From DAISKN01 sp963716925 (GTDB lineage: Bacteria; Acidobacteriota; Vicinamibacteria; Marinacidobacterales; SMYC01), in the NCBI GenBank assembly GCA_963716925.1, contig CAVQUX010000033.1, forward strand, positions 620,001 to 684,000: a stretch of 64,000 bases of DNA, written 5' to 3'. Below are positions 1 to 8,851 of the stretch, piece by piece; within the stretch, counting starts at the first letter, position 1; every line of letters starts with the position of its first letter. A program made the position numbers and the translations under genes. Under the pieces are notes generated by a model that was given only the letters and a program-made list of their open reading frames with translations, was not told the DNA's origin and ran no database searches.

Positions 1-2
1 TC

Positions 3-731
3 CGCGTTCTCCCGGAGCCCTGGGCGCGCGCCCTCACCGGCGGGTCGACCGGCGGGTGGGAAGCCCTCGCGCTCCAGCTCTTTCACCCGGACTTCTTCGG
101 CGGCACCTGGGCCTACTGCCCGGATCCGGTGACGTTCTCGGCCTACGAGGGCATCGACATCTACGAGGACGAGAACGCGTTCTACAAGAATTACGGTTGG
201 TATCGCGTGCCGACATCCAACATCCGCGACACGTTCGGACAGGTGCGGCTCACGGCGGAGCAGAAGAACCATTTCGAGCTCGTCTGCGGCACGAAGGGCC
301 GGTCCGGGTATCAGATGGACATCTGGTCCGCGGTCTTCGGGCCCGTGGGCCAGGACGGCTACTACAAGCCGGTCTTCGACAAGCTCACCGGCGTCATGGA
401 TCCCGAGGTGGCCCGCTACTGGAAGGAGAACTACGACCTGCTTCATTACATGCGGAAGAACTGGGCGACCCTGGGGCCCGAGATCGAAGGTAAGCTCCAT
501 CTCTATACGGGCGATATGGACACGTTCTATCTCGACAAGGGGGTCGTGCTGATGCAGGAGTGGATGAAGTCCACCGAGAACCCCCACTACGAGGGCTTCT
601 TCCTCTACGGCGACCGCAAGCCCCACTGCTGGATCGGCCCGGTCACCGAGGCCGAAAGACTCCGGGAGATCGCTCAGTACATGCTTCGGCGCAAGCCCGA
701 TGGAACCACGACTCCCTGGTGGAGCTACTGA
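3..731 (+). CDS. Esterase-like alpha/beta hydrolase, C-terminal part
   Basis: The frame is open from the window edge to a TGA at 731, giving 242 visible residues; the N-terminus lies outside. The fragment opens with a GGSTGG nucleophile elbow about 15 residues in, the G-x-S-x-G signature of alpha/beta hydrolases. Further on, TGDMDTFYL and RKPHCW are in the right order to carry the acid and histidine of the triad. The family is probably the putative-esterase (esterase D-like) group, acting on carboxylic esters; the substrate is unknown. Nothing in the visible part suggests truncation other than the window edge. The fold is well supported, the specificity is not. Confidence 0.75.
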   Translation, partial: RVLPEPWARALTGGSTGGWEALALQLFHPDFFGGTWAYCPDPVTFSAYEGIDIYEDENAFYKNYGWYRVPTSNIRDTFGQVRLTAEQKNHFELVCGTKGRSGYQMDIWSAVFGPVGQDGYYKPVFDKLTGVMDPEVARYWKENYDLLHYMRKNWATLGPEIEGKLHLYTGDMDTFYLDKGVVLMQEWMKSTENPHYEGFFLYGDRKPHCWIGPVTEAERLREIAQYMLRRKPDGTTTPWWSY

Positions 732-784
732 CGCGCGGGCTTCTGGAGCTTCCGGGAATCGTTCACCCGCGGCACTGAAGGACT

Positions 785-994
785 CTAGGAACCGTTCCCC
801 GGCGCCGTCGGCCTCCGTGGAACCGGCTGCAGCCAACGGTGGGTGCGCGAGCTCTTCGGTCCTGGCCGCTCCCAGCGGCTTCGTCCGCCTTGAATCACTC
901 GAAGCCTCGGCGGCGAGCCAATGACCGCGCACTCGTTACAGAAATCCTGCCACTTGTCCGTGGGACGATAGCAAATACGGCACGAACCGAACAT
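785..994 (-). CDS. Small four-cysteine zinc-ribbon-like protein
   Basis: A 69-residue protein with an N-terminal CxxC-x10-CxxC pattern (Cys5, Cys8, Cys19, Cys22), the spacing of a treble-clef or zinc-ribbon knuckle, followed by RLRVIQGG and a basic, proline-rich tail. It sits alone in the 400-base gap between the esterase fragment and the downstream minus-strand pair. The upstream bases hold only a G-run rather than a clear Shine-Dalgarno, so the start is uncertain. The regular cysteine spacing argues for a real gene; the length and tail composition keep confidence moderate. No function can be assigned beyond likely zinc binding. Confidence 0.45.
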   Translation of the reverse strand: MFGSCRICYRPTDKWQDFCNECAVIGSPPRLRVIQGGRSRWERPGPKSSRTHRWLQPVPRRPTAPGNGS

Positions 995-1130
995 GAAGCA
1001 ACCCCGCTATGAAAGCGGTCGAGCAGGAGGGCGTTGGGTTCCCCCGTTCCCAACCGGGCAGAGCTTACCTCGGATTCCCGCGCCGATTCAACATCGAGAC
1101 CTGACCTTTGAACTCCCATGACCCGTGAGC

Positions 1131-1436
1131 TCATGCAAGGCCGTTGCGCTTGCGCACCTCCCGTGCGAAGCGACCGAGGAGATCGTCCAGAAACGCCGTG
1201 TACTCGCTTTCTGACATCAAGTAGGCTTTGTTGAGATTGGTATTGAGTACCTCGTCGAGCTCATGGAAAAAAGGCTCCTTCCGGTGCTCCGGAAACAGCT
1301 CCAGCAAACGGCGCATGGTTTCGACGAGACGATAGGTGGCGGTGAAGACGCCCTCCTCGAGCCCGCCCCGCGCGGCGGTGGCGAGAAACGTCATGAGGGG
1401 AAAGAGGTCGGGATGCTGCCGCGGATCCGCACTCAT
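1131..1436 (-). CDS. Hypothetical protein, 101 residues
   Basis: A short, probably helical cytoplasmic protein with charged and leucine-rich stretches (ETMRRLLELFPEHR, FLDDLLGRFAREVRK). The ATG at 1436 overlaps the stop of the upstream nitroreductase by four bases (ATGA), so the two are almost certainly translationally coupled. A longer open frame extends upstream in the same frame, but that part is antisense-like composition and overlaps the nitroreductase. I do not recognise the family. It has no signal peptide or membrane segment. Confidence 0.65.
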   Translation of the reverse strand: MSADPRQHPDLFPLMTFLATAARGGLEEGVFTATYRLVETMRRLLELFPEHRKEPFFHELDEVLNTNLNKAYLMSESEYTAFLDDLLGRFAREVRKRNGLA

Positions 1437-1957
1437 AGCGGCACTCCGTATTGGTTGTGGTAGACGAGATTGGCTTTCTCGGATGCCTTCACCGATTTGG
1501 GCGTCGAAGAGGGATGACCGATGGGAATGATGAGGTCGACGCGACAGTGCTCGGGAAGTCCCAGGATGGTCCGGATTCCCGTCATGACCGAGATCATGGC
1601 GAACTGGGAGCCGAGCCCGAGCGCGGTAGCCGCCAGGAGCACGTTCTCGCCGGCCGCACCGGCGTCGACCATGGAGCTCCGCTCGGCGACGCGCCCCACA
1701 CCCGCGAGTGCGACTTCCATGTCCGTGAAGATGATCAGCAGCACCGGCGGGTCGGCCACCAGAGACGGCGAGATCTGCCGTATGGCGCGGATGACCCGGG
1801 GATCGTCGACGAGGATGCAGTGCCGGTAGGGACGGTTCGAAGCGGTAGGAGCGCGGCCGGCCGCATAGACGAGCTTCTGAAGGTGCTCGGAGGAAACGGG
1901 CTCCTTCGTGAATCGGCGGCACGCCCTCTTCCTGGCCAGGGCTTCAAAGAGATCCAT
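1433..1957 (-). CDS. Nitroreductase family protein
   Basis: A 174-residue FMN-dependent nitroreductase-fold protein. The N-terminal RKRACRRFTKEPV matches the RRSxRxF-type FMN phosphate motif. ASNRPYRH is the usual flavin-contact segment, and ENVLLAATALGLGS is the conserved helix near the dimer interface. Such proteins use NAD(P)H to reduce nitro compounds, quinones or enones. Length is at the short end of the family but complete. The ATG at 1957 is preceded by GGAGG. It is coupled to the 101-residue protein downstream. Substrate unknown. Confidence 0.88.
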   Translation of the reverse strand: MDLFEALARKRACRRFTKEPVSSEHLQKLVYAAGRAPTASNRPYRHCILVDDPRVIRAIRQISPSLVADPPVLLIIFTDMEVALAGVGRVAERSSMVDAGAAGENVLLAATALGLGSQFAMISVMTGIRTILGLPEHCRVDLIIPIGHPSSTPKSVKASEKANLVYHNQYGVPL

Positions 1958-2144
1958 GGGTTCGCCTCCGTTCCGGTGAGGGATTCATTGTTCTCCGATG
2001 ATGCGAAGCCAAGCATATCGATGGACCTCGAGAGTAACAACGCTTCGGTGAGCCGCGCGCCGAAGCGGTTGACCGCACGGTGATTCGAAAGTGACACCTT
2101 GAGGACGGATTCTCATCCGCCCCATAGGTGGCGCGAAACGCGAG

Positions 2145-3014
2145 CTACGGGGAAGCGACCTCGCGGGCGAGGCGCTCGAGGACGGCTCCGCAGTCGGATT
2201 CGAGCTTGAGAGAGAGCTCGCCGTCGGCGCGCGTCTTCCCGAGATTGACGGCGACGACCTCGGTTCCGCGCTCGCGTGCTCGCTTCACGAACCGGTACCC
2301 GGACCAGACCATGAGCGAGGAGCCGGCGACGAGGAGGAGATCCGCCTCGTCGACGAGCGACATCGCCTCTTCCACACGGTCTCTCTGGACGGACTCTCCG
2401 AAGAAGACGACGTCGGGTTTGACGAGACCGGAGCACTCGAGACAATTCGGAACCTCGAAGAGGGAGCAGTCACCGCTCGGGAGGTCGGCGTCGCCGTCGG
2501 GCGCGACGGAGGCGGCGACGGAGAGCCACGCGGGATTCGACGCCACGAGACGCTCTTGAAACTCGTCGCGGGAGGCGAGGTCTCCGCAATCCAGGCATCG
2601 CACCCGATCGAGCCGCCCGTGGAGATCGACGACCCTCCGAGCCCCCGCCTTCTGGTGGAGACCGTCGACGTTCTGGGTGATGAGGTGATGGAGGCGGCCG
2701 GACTCCTCCAGGGCCGCGAGCGCCCGATGCGCCCGCCCGGGCCTGGCGTCGCGCACCAAGGGAAAGCCCGCCATCGCTCTGGCCCAGTAGCGCCGCCGGG
2801 CGCGCTCGTTCCCCACGAACTCCTGGTAGCGTAGAGGCGGATTTCTCTTCCACTCTCCCCGCTCGTCGCGGTAGTCGGGAATCCCCGATTCGGTGCTGAC
2901 CCCCGCTCCGGTCAGAGCCACGAGGCGGCGAGCCCCGGCCACGAGAGCGGTCAGCGCCTCCGTTTCCCCGCGAAGTACACTGTCCGCGGGCTCGATGAAA
3001 AGACTCTCGCTCAT
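2145..3014 (-). CDS. Sir2-family NAD-dependent protein deacylase
   Basis: A 289-residue sirtuin. It shows the NAD-binding TGAGVSTESGIPDYR motif, the TQNVDGLH catalytic block with its histidine environment (DLHG), and two zinc CxxC pairs (CLDC and CLEC) flanking the small domain. It removes acyl groups from lysine side chains using NAD. The ATG at 3014 lies inside the start of the divergent TolB-like gene, so the two coding regions overlap by 20 bases head to head. A GTG at 2942, just before the TGAG motif, would remove the overlap and still leave a complete catalytic core. The family call is firm; the start is not. Confidence 0.9.
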   Translation of the reverse strand: MSESLFIEPADSVLRGETEALTALVAGARRLVALTGAGVSTESGIPDYRDERGEWKRNPPLRYQEFVGNERARRRYWARAMAGFPLVRDARPGRAHRALAALEESGRLHHLITQNVDGLHQKAGARRVVDLHGRLDRVRCLDCGDLASRDEFQERLVASNPAWLSVAASVAPDGDADLPSGDCSLFEVPNCLECSGLVKPDVVFFGESVQRDRVEEAMSLVDEADLLLVAGSSLMVWSGYRFVKRARERGTEVVAVNLGKTRADGELSLKLESDCGAVLERLAREVASP

Positions 3015-4260
3015 CGTTTGCGCAGCCGCCGCGCTCCTCGCGCTGGCGGCGTTCACCTTTCAGGATAGACCGAAATCGCCGCTCGACGAATGGAACCTGG
3101 AGCTCGGCCAGAACGTGAGCCAGATCCGCCTCGCGGTCTCGGACTTCGAGCCGGCCAGCCCGGAGGCGAAGGCGGCCGCTTCAGAGCTCACGTCGGTCCT
3201 TCGGGACGATCTGGTGTTCGCTTCGGTCTTTCGAATCGTGGATGCGTCTCGGAAAGCCGACGTCGGTATCGCGGGCCGGCTCACCATCGAGCCGGACTCC
3301 CTGCTGGCGGAAGTGCGGCTTCGCGATCTCGTCGCCACCAAGGAGGCTTTCGCCGCCGAGTATCGTGCGCCGGTGGACGAAATCCGAAGGCTCGCGCACC
3401 GAATCGCGGACGACGTGCTCGCCAAGGCGGGCATCCTGGGGGTCGCCCAGACCCAGATCGCCTACTCGAGCCGGCGCGGCTCGGAGCCGAGAAAGACCAT
3501 CGGCCGCATGGACTACGACGGCGCGCGCCAGAGACAAGTGGGCGCGGGGTTTCTCGAGCTAGCGCCGCGCTGGTCTCCGGAGGGCGACTCCATCCTCTTC
3601 GTTTCCTATCCGCGGAGAGGAGCGTTTCCGCTGCTCGCGCTCGCCGACGGGGGCCCGACACCGCGGATCCTCTTCGAGTCCGAGAAAATGGTGTTCCCCG
3701 GCGCCTGGTCCCCCGATGGATCGAGAATCGCTTTTTCGTCCTCGAAGGACGGCAACCCGGAGATCTACGTCATGGATCGAGACGGAGGCCGCGTGCGGCG
3801 GTTGACCGAGCATACGGGGATCGACGTGTCCCCGACCTGGTCTCCGACGGGCCGCGAGATCGCGTTCACCTCGGACCGAAGCGGGTCGCCGCAGATCTAC
3901 GTCATGGACGCGGAAGGTCTGAACCTCACCCGGCTCTCGCTTCAAGGATCCTACAACGCCGAGCCCGCCTGGTCGCCCTCCACCGAGTTCAGCGAGATCG
4001 CCTATGCCAGCCGTGTCGAAGGAGGGGTCTTCGACGTCGTGATCCACGATTTGCTGACGAAGCAGGTCCGTCAGATTACCCACCAGCGCGGCTTGAACGA
4101 GAGCCCTAGCTGGGCGCCGAACGGGCGCCATCTCGCCTTCGCCTCCACCCGCGCCGGCGACCCCCAGATCTTCACCGTGAACCGCGACGGCTCGAACATC
4201 CGGCAGCTCACGTTCGAAGGGACCAACGCGGCGCCGGGCTGGGGTCCGGCGCCTCGTTAG
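2995..4260 (+). CDS. TolB-like beta-propeller protein, exported
   Basis: A 421-residue protein starting with a clear signal peptide (MKRLSLIVCAAAALLAL). An N-terminal alpha/beta domain resembling TolB N follows. The C-terminal two thirds is a six-bladed propeller built of WD40-like PD40 repeats: WSPEGDSILF, WSPDGSRIAFSS, WSPTGREIAFTS, WAPNGRHLAFAS. TolB works in the periplasm with Tol-Pal in envelope integrity; no pal or tolQRA is adjacent here, so the precise role is inferred. The ATG at 2995 has no strong Shine-Dalgarno but is fixed by the signal peptide. The start region overlaps the divergent sirtuin. Confidence 0.88.
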   Translation: MKRLSLIVCAAAALLALAAFTFQDRPKSPLDEWNLELGQNVSQIRLAVSDFEPASPEAKAAASELTSVLRDDLVFASVFRIVDASRKADVGIAGRLTIEPDSLLAEVRLRDLVATKEAFAAEYRAPVDEIRRLAHRIADDVLAKAGILGVAQTQIAYSSRRGSEPRKTIGRMDYDGARQRQVGAGFLELAPRWSPEGDSILFVSYPRRGAFPLLALADGGPTPRILFESEKMVFPGAWSPDGSRIAFSSSKDGNPEIYVMDRDGGRVRRLTEHTGIDVSPTWSPTGREIAFTSDRSGSPQIYVMDAEGLNLTRLSLQGSYNAEPAWSPSTEFSEIAYASRVEGGVFDVVIHDLLTKQVRQITHQRGLNESPSWAPNGRHLAFASTRAGDPQIFTVNRDGSNIRQLTFEGTNAAPGWGPAPR

Positions 4261-4437
4261 AGGTCCCTTCTATTCTTTCCCGCGCCGCGAAACGCCGCGG
4301 TTCTGAGTCGGCTCGCTGGAGGGAAGAGAAGGGAATCGCGGGCGCTCCGTACCCTCGTCCGTCCACGCGAGCTCCCCGGGCGGTTGAGGCACGATTCCCT
4401 AATCGCGCCGTCCCCTTTATCCTGGAGACATCGCTCC

Positions 4438-5185
4438 ATGAGCCAACGGATTCTCGCTGGTCATCCCGGCCAGAAACGAATCGCTGTGGCTTCCTCCGCT
4501 CCTCGACTCCGTGGACGAGGCCCGAAAGCGCTACCACCTCGGGCGCGCGGCCGTCGAGGTCATCGTCTCGGACAACGCGTCGACGGATGACACCGCGGCC
4601 ATCGCCGCGGCGCGCGGATGCCGCGTCGTGCGGGTCGAAAAGCGCGTCATCGCGGCGGTCCGGAACGGAGGGGCTCGCGCCGCGTCCGGAGAGGTTCTCG
4701 CGTTCGTGGATGCCGACTCCCGCATCCACCCCGAGACGTTCAACGTCGTCGATCGCTGCCTCGAGGGCGGACGAGTCGTCGCCGGTGCCACGGGTGTCTC
4801 GATGGAGCGGATATCCCTCGGGATCGCGGCCGCCTACGTGGCGCTACTGCCGCTCGTGTGGGCGGTGGGAATGGATACCGGGGTCGTCTTCGTCCGGAGG
4901 CAGGACTACGAGGCCGTCGGCGGCTACCGGGAAGACATGCGCTTTGCCGAGGACGTCGACTTTCTCTGGAAGCTCCGGAAGCTCGGGAAATCGAGGGGAC
5001 AGAAGCTCGGGAGGCCCCGGGGAGCGAAGGCCATCACGTCGACCCGCAAATTCGACGAGTACGGCGAGTGGCACTACCTCACGAACGTCGGAAGGTCGTT
5101 CGTTCACTTCGTCTTCGACCGGAAAGCCCTTCACCGGTTCGCGGACGACTACTGGTACAGCGATCGCGCTCGCTTCCGGAAGTAG
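4438..5185 (+). CDS. Family 2 glycosyltransferase, frameshifted at the start
   Basis: The body is a GT2 enzyme of about 248 residues: an N-terminal FSLVIPARNE nucleotide-sugar block, VIVSDNASTDDT, the metal-binding FVDADS, and a VGGYREDMRFAEDVDF acceptor-side segment. The enzyme transfers a sugar from a nucleotide donor, probably for surface glycans. The only well-placed ATG (4438, preceded by GGAGA) is in another frame. Removing one C at 4443-4444 joins it to the GT2 frame as M-S-N-G-F-S-L-V-I-P. Without that correction the frame has no start until a GTG at 4508 or 4511, which would delete the donor site. Either a base-insertion error or a young null mutation. Confidence 0.8.
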
Positions 5186-5230
5186 ACGAGCTCGGCTCGA
5201 CGACGCGCTCGCTCGACCGGAGAGCCGCGC

Positions 5231-6781
5231 TCAGGTTTTCGCACCCGTCGATCGGAACAACTCCACATAGCTTCTAACCGCGTCGTCCCAGCTCGCGACG
5301 TCTCCGTTCTCCGGCTCGATGAGGAAATACTCGTCCGGAGCGTGGGCCCCGCCACCGTTGCCCATGCCGAACATTCCGGCCGGAAGCCGGAGCGGGGGAC
5401 CGGTGAACGTGACCCCGGGCCAGGAGCCCGCGAGCCGGGGCCACAGGACGGGCTCCACGTCCATCCTGCGATAGGCGGCGATCTGGCCCTGGATCAGCTT
5501 CGAGTCCGGGCTGGTCTCGGTCGGGTCGTAGCCGCCCGACATATTGACCTCGATGTCGCCGAATCCGTGCTTCGCGAGGTGGGCTCGGAGCAATTCGAGC
5601 GTGCCTTGGGCCGTCATGTCGGGGACGAGGCGGATGTCGAGCTTGGCCACGGCCCGGTGCGGCAGAATCGTCTTTCCCCCGGGTCCCGTGTATCCGCCCA
5701 CGAGCCCCTCGATGTTGATGGTGGGCTGCGAGACCAGGCGCACCAGCGAGTCGTGCCACGACTCGTCCTTGTACCAGCGCGTCACACCGAGCGCGGCCTT
5801 CGCGTCGGACTCGCTGCGCTTGGGAATGGACTCTTCGAGGATGGCTTTCTCGGCCGCGTTCAGCGGCTTCACTCTGTCGAACATGCCCTCCACGGCGGGG
5901 GTGTGGCCGTCGGCCTCGACGAGCGTATGGAGGGCCTGCACCAGGTGCCACGCGGGGCTATCGAGCTGAGCCTCGAGGCTCGAGTGCACGTCGTGGCTCG
6001 GGCCGCGTCCCCATTTCTCTCCGCTCGAGACGAGCTCGACCTCGATGAGACCCTTGGCGCCCAGGTTGATGGTGACCGAACCGTCCAGATCCTGGTTACC
6101 GAGAGGAATGATGATGCCCAGGCTCCTCCTCAAGGCCGCCTCGACCTCGGGCTTGAAGACGATCTCCTTGAAGTTCGGCGAGCCGATTTCTTCCTCGCCC
6201 TCGCAGACCAGCACCAGGTTCACCGGCGGCTTCTGGCCGGCGGCCTTGAAGGCATGAAGGGCGGCGAGGCAGGCCGTCTGCGGTCCTTTGGTGTTCGTGG
6301 CCCCGCGCCCCACGATGATCTTGCCGAGACCGGGCTTGTCCAGTAGACGCGCTTCGAGCGGGGGCGAGGACCACTCGGCAGGATCGAACTGCTTGACGTC
6401 GTACATGAAATAGAGCGCGAGCGTCGCGGCCGCCCCGGAATCGAGCGTCGCGAAAACACCGGGCTTCCCCTTGGTGGGCACGATCTCGACGTGCGTGAAG
6501 CCGGCGTTGCGGGCGAGCTCCGCCATGTACTCCGCGCCCTCCGGGTAGTTGCGATCCTCCGCGGCGATGGAGGGAAGTGCGATCCACTCCTGGAGCATCT
6601 TGATCGTGTTGTCGTGCTGCGCCGCGATCTGTGCCACGACCGGATCCTCCTCTGTCGGGAGGATGAGCGATGCCGCGCGGCTTCCGCCCAGCGCGAGGAA
6701 GGCCGCGCCCGCGGTTGTGCTGTGGAGAAATTCGCGGCGGTGGAGATTCCGGTGTTCACTATCGATCGTCTTCTTCACCAT
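5231..6781 (-). CDS. M20-family peptidase, Tat-exported
   Basis: 516 residues. The N-terminus has a twin-arginine signal (HRREFLHSTTAGAAFLAL), so it is probably folded before export. The M20 core follows: YDVKQ in place of the usual YDVQP, RGATNTKG containing the bridging-ligand region, VCEGEEEIGSPN with the catalytic and metal glutamates, and GPSHDVHSS and GGGAHAPDEYF near the C-terminus. Enzymes of this family cleave dipeptides or N-acyl amino acids with two zinc ions. The ATG at 6781 is preceded by GGAGGT at ideal spacing. The N-rather-than-D in RGATN, where RGAxD is usual, is worth noting but also occurs in annotated relatives as far as I recall. Confidence 0.87.
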   Translation of the reverse strand: MVKKTIDSEHRNLHRREFLHSTTAGAAFLALGGSRAASLILPTEEDPVVAQIAAQHDNTIKMLQEWIALPSIAAEDRNYPEGAEYMAELARNAGFTHVEIVPTKGKPGVFATLDSGAAATLALYFMYDVKQFDPAEWSSPPLEARLLDKPGLGKIIVGRGATNTKGPQTACLAALHAFKAAGQKPPVNLVLVCEGEEEIGSPNFKEIVFKPEVEAALRRSLGIIIPLGNQDLDGSVTINLGAKGLIEVELVSSGEKWGRGPSHDVHSSLEAQLDSPAWHLVQALHTLVEADGHTPAVEGMFDRVKPLNAAEKAILEESIPKRSESDAKAALGVTRWYKDESWHDSLVRLVSQPTINIEGLVGGYTGPGGKTILPHRAVAKLDIRLVPDMTAQGTLELLRAHLAKHGFGDIEVNMSGGYDPTETSPDSKLIQGQIAAYRRMDVEPVLWPRLAGSWPGVTFTGPPLRLPAGMFGMGNGGGAHAPDEYFLIEPENGDVASWDDAVRSYVELFRSTGAKT

Positions 6782-6929
6782 ATCGACCTCCATTTCATCC
6801 GGACATCGGTGGCATCGACGGGCTCGAGGAGTCGGGCGAACCTCTCGAGACGACGCCGGCGGGATATCGTAGCACCTTCTCACCGACGCTCGGCGACGGA
6901 GTGCTCTCTCCGGGTGCGACTTCGTGTCG

Positions 6930-8495
6930 TCAGGGCGCGGCGCACTCGAAACTCGCGGCATCGGCCTCGTCGCCGCTTCCCTTGTACCGGGCCACCTGGG
7001 GATAGACGCAGAGGAGGCGGGAGAATGCCGGGCCAGTCGACGAAGGAGCCGTGGGCCCGCCGCCGCTATCCGTCGGGTGGAGGGCGGTGAGCGCACCCGG
7101 GGGCCCGGTCTCTTGTACCCAGTTCTCGAGAGCGCCCAGCCAGTCGACCTCGTAGGCACCGTCGCCACCGGAGCAGTGCGCCATTCCCGGTACCAGGTAG
7201 AGCGACAGGCCGCCCGACGCCGCTTGCGCGCCCAACTTTTCGACGACGCTGTCGTAATACCTCACGGTGTTGCCGTAGGGGATGAGTCCGTCGGCCGTGC
7301 CGTGAAACAGGATCACCTTCCCGCCATGGCCGACGAACGCGGAGAGATCCGGGTCCATCGCCTTCGCCGCGCCGTCGTCGACCCGCTCGGCGCGCGGCAG
7401 GTCGGCGTCCACATCGAATGTGGCGGGGTCCCAGCTCGGATCGCCCACGACGACGTGTCGATAGTAGTTCGTACCGATATCGAACCCGGACGACGCGTAC
7501 GCGGCCCATTCCAGCTCGCTCCCAGGGCCCGTGCCGGGGATGAGGACGTCACCGGCCCGGTCGACCACTCCTGCATAGATGCGTCGCGCCGCAGCGACTT
7601 CGCTCGCTCTCAGGCACTTGTCGCTCCGGTCCTTCCCGCACTGTAAGCTCGCGGGGTCGAAGCCGCACCGCGAGGGCTCGGCGATGACGCGATCCCGCAC
7701 CCCGTCTACCGCATCACAGGCGGCGATCGCCGCTTCCTTGAGCGCGCCGAGCTTGTCGACCCCGAGCCCGTCGGGTCCCAGGTTCCGCTCTATCGAGATG
7801 CTCAGGGCCAGGAGGGGCGACCAGTTGTTGGCGGGCGCTCCCGCGATGATCCCGTCGTAGTCCTCGGGAAAGAGCTGCGCCTCTTTGAGTCCCTGCCGCC
7901 CGCCCGTCGAGCAGCCGTACCAGTAGGACTTCCCGGGTGGCTTGCCGTACCGAGCTTCGGTTAACGCCTTGCCGACGATCGTCAACTCGTGAACCGCCCG
8001 ATACTGGTAGTCCTTCATCTTCTCCGGGTGATCCACGGCCCAGCTGAAATCGCCGCCCGTCCCCCGGTGGCCGGTGTCGGTGTTCGCCACCGCATAACCG
8101 CGCGACAGAGGCTCCGCGAGCGAAGAGTAGACGATCGAGCCCGCGGCCCCGCCGTTGCCGGTCTGCAGGAACTTGCCGTTCCAACCCTCGGAGGGAAGCC
8201 ACACCTCGAACTGGATGTCGGAATCCGGCGACGCTGCGATCGAGCCCGTGACGCGGCAGAACGCGGGCAACACCGAATAGTCCGCCGTCCAGCCGGCGAA
8301 CGCGGGCGTCGGGGCTTCGAAGGCCCCCGCCGCCACCATTCGGGCGGACACGATGGTGGTATGGGCCAGCGAGAGCGCCGTCAGATCTTCACACGCGGTG
8401 GGCTCCCTCGAAACGCCATCCTCCGGCTCCGAACGCGGACCGCAAGCCGCGAGCCCCGCCAACAGGGTCAGGACCGACAGAATCGAGAATCTCAT
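6930..8495 (-). CDS. Tannase/feruloyl esterase family lipoprotein
   Basis: 521 residues beginning with a lipoprotein signal (LLAGLAAC-G lipobox), so likely anchored in the envelope. The catalytic serine lies in YGCSTGGRQGLKEAQLFP, with the large lid and Ca-binding insertion typical of the tannase family after it. GTADGLIPYGN holds the acid and GMAHCSGG the histidine. These enzymes release ferulic or gallic acid from plant polymers. A GGAGGG ribosome site precedes the ATG at 8495. It is followed on the same strand by the M20 peptidase, 148 bases downstream. Confidence 0.9.
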   Translation of the reverse strand: MRFSILSVLTLLAGLAACGPRSEPEDGVSREPTACEDLTALSLAHTTIVSARMVAAGAFEAPTPAFAGWTADYSVLPAFCRVTGSIAASPDSDIQFEVWLPSEGWNGKFLQTGNGGAAGSIVYSSLAEPLSRGYAVANTDTGHRGTGGDFSWAVDHPEKMKDYQYRAVHELTIVGKALTEARYGKPPGKSYWYGCSTGGRQGLKEAQLFPEDYDGIIAGAPANNWSPLLALSISIERNLGPDGLGVDKLGALKEAAIAACDAVDGVRDRVIAEPSRCGFDPASLQCGKDRSDKCLRASEVAAARRIYAGVVDRAGDVLIPGTGPGSELEWAAYASSGFDIGTNYYRHVVVGDPSWDPATFDVDADLPRAERVDDGAAKAMDPDLSAFVGHGGKVILFHGTADGLIPYGNTVRYYDSVVEKLGAQAASGGLSLYLVPGMAHCSGGDGAYEVDWLGALENWVQETGPPGALTALHPTDSGGGPTAPSSTGPAFSRLLCVYPQVARYKGSGDEADAASFECAAP

Positions 8496-8851
8496 GAAAG
8501 CCCTCCGTGTGACGGGTCTCGGCCAACCCGACGAGATTCTACCGGAGGGTCGACGAGTCGAAAATGAGCGGTCAACTGCGAGCGAGTCTCGGTCCCGAGC
8601 CGCCAATCGAGCCCTCGCTCGAAGCGTTCGTCGAGGACGGTCTGATGGAGCGGGACCGCTCGCTCTTCCTGAGCCTCGCCGTGCCTCTCAGCACCTACAC
8701 ACCCGAATCCCGCGTAGTCGGGCGCGCCAACTACGTGACGAGCGTGAGCGGGCTCGGGAAGAGGCTCGAGCCGGACACGCGTCTGGCGCGCCTCGTGCCC
8801 GAGGGCTTCGAGAGGACAGCATTCTCTGACGGCTCGACCGGTCACTTCCCT
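8496..8851 (+). other. 356-base gap without an assignable gene
   Basis: No gene could be assigned between the tannase and YceI genes. A plus-strand frame opening at 8564 reads through without stop and has high GC at third codon positions across about 8620-8810, with an ordinary-looking peptide. It runs straight into the antisense of the YceI gene, so its end is undefined. All three minus-strand frames look like antisense sequence or contain stops. It may be a gene remnant. Confidence 0.4.

Noticed and set aside
4438..4441. TGA at the glycosyltransferase start considered as selenocysteine
   Set aside because: The TGA lies before the first conserved residue, overlapping ATG, with no redox motif; a one-base shift explains it.
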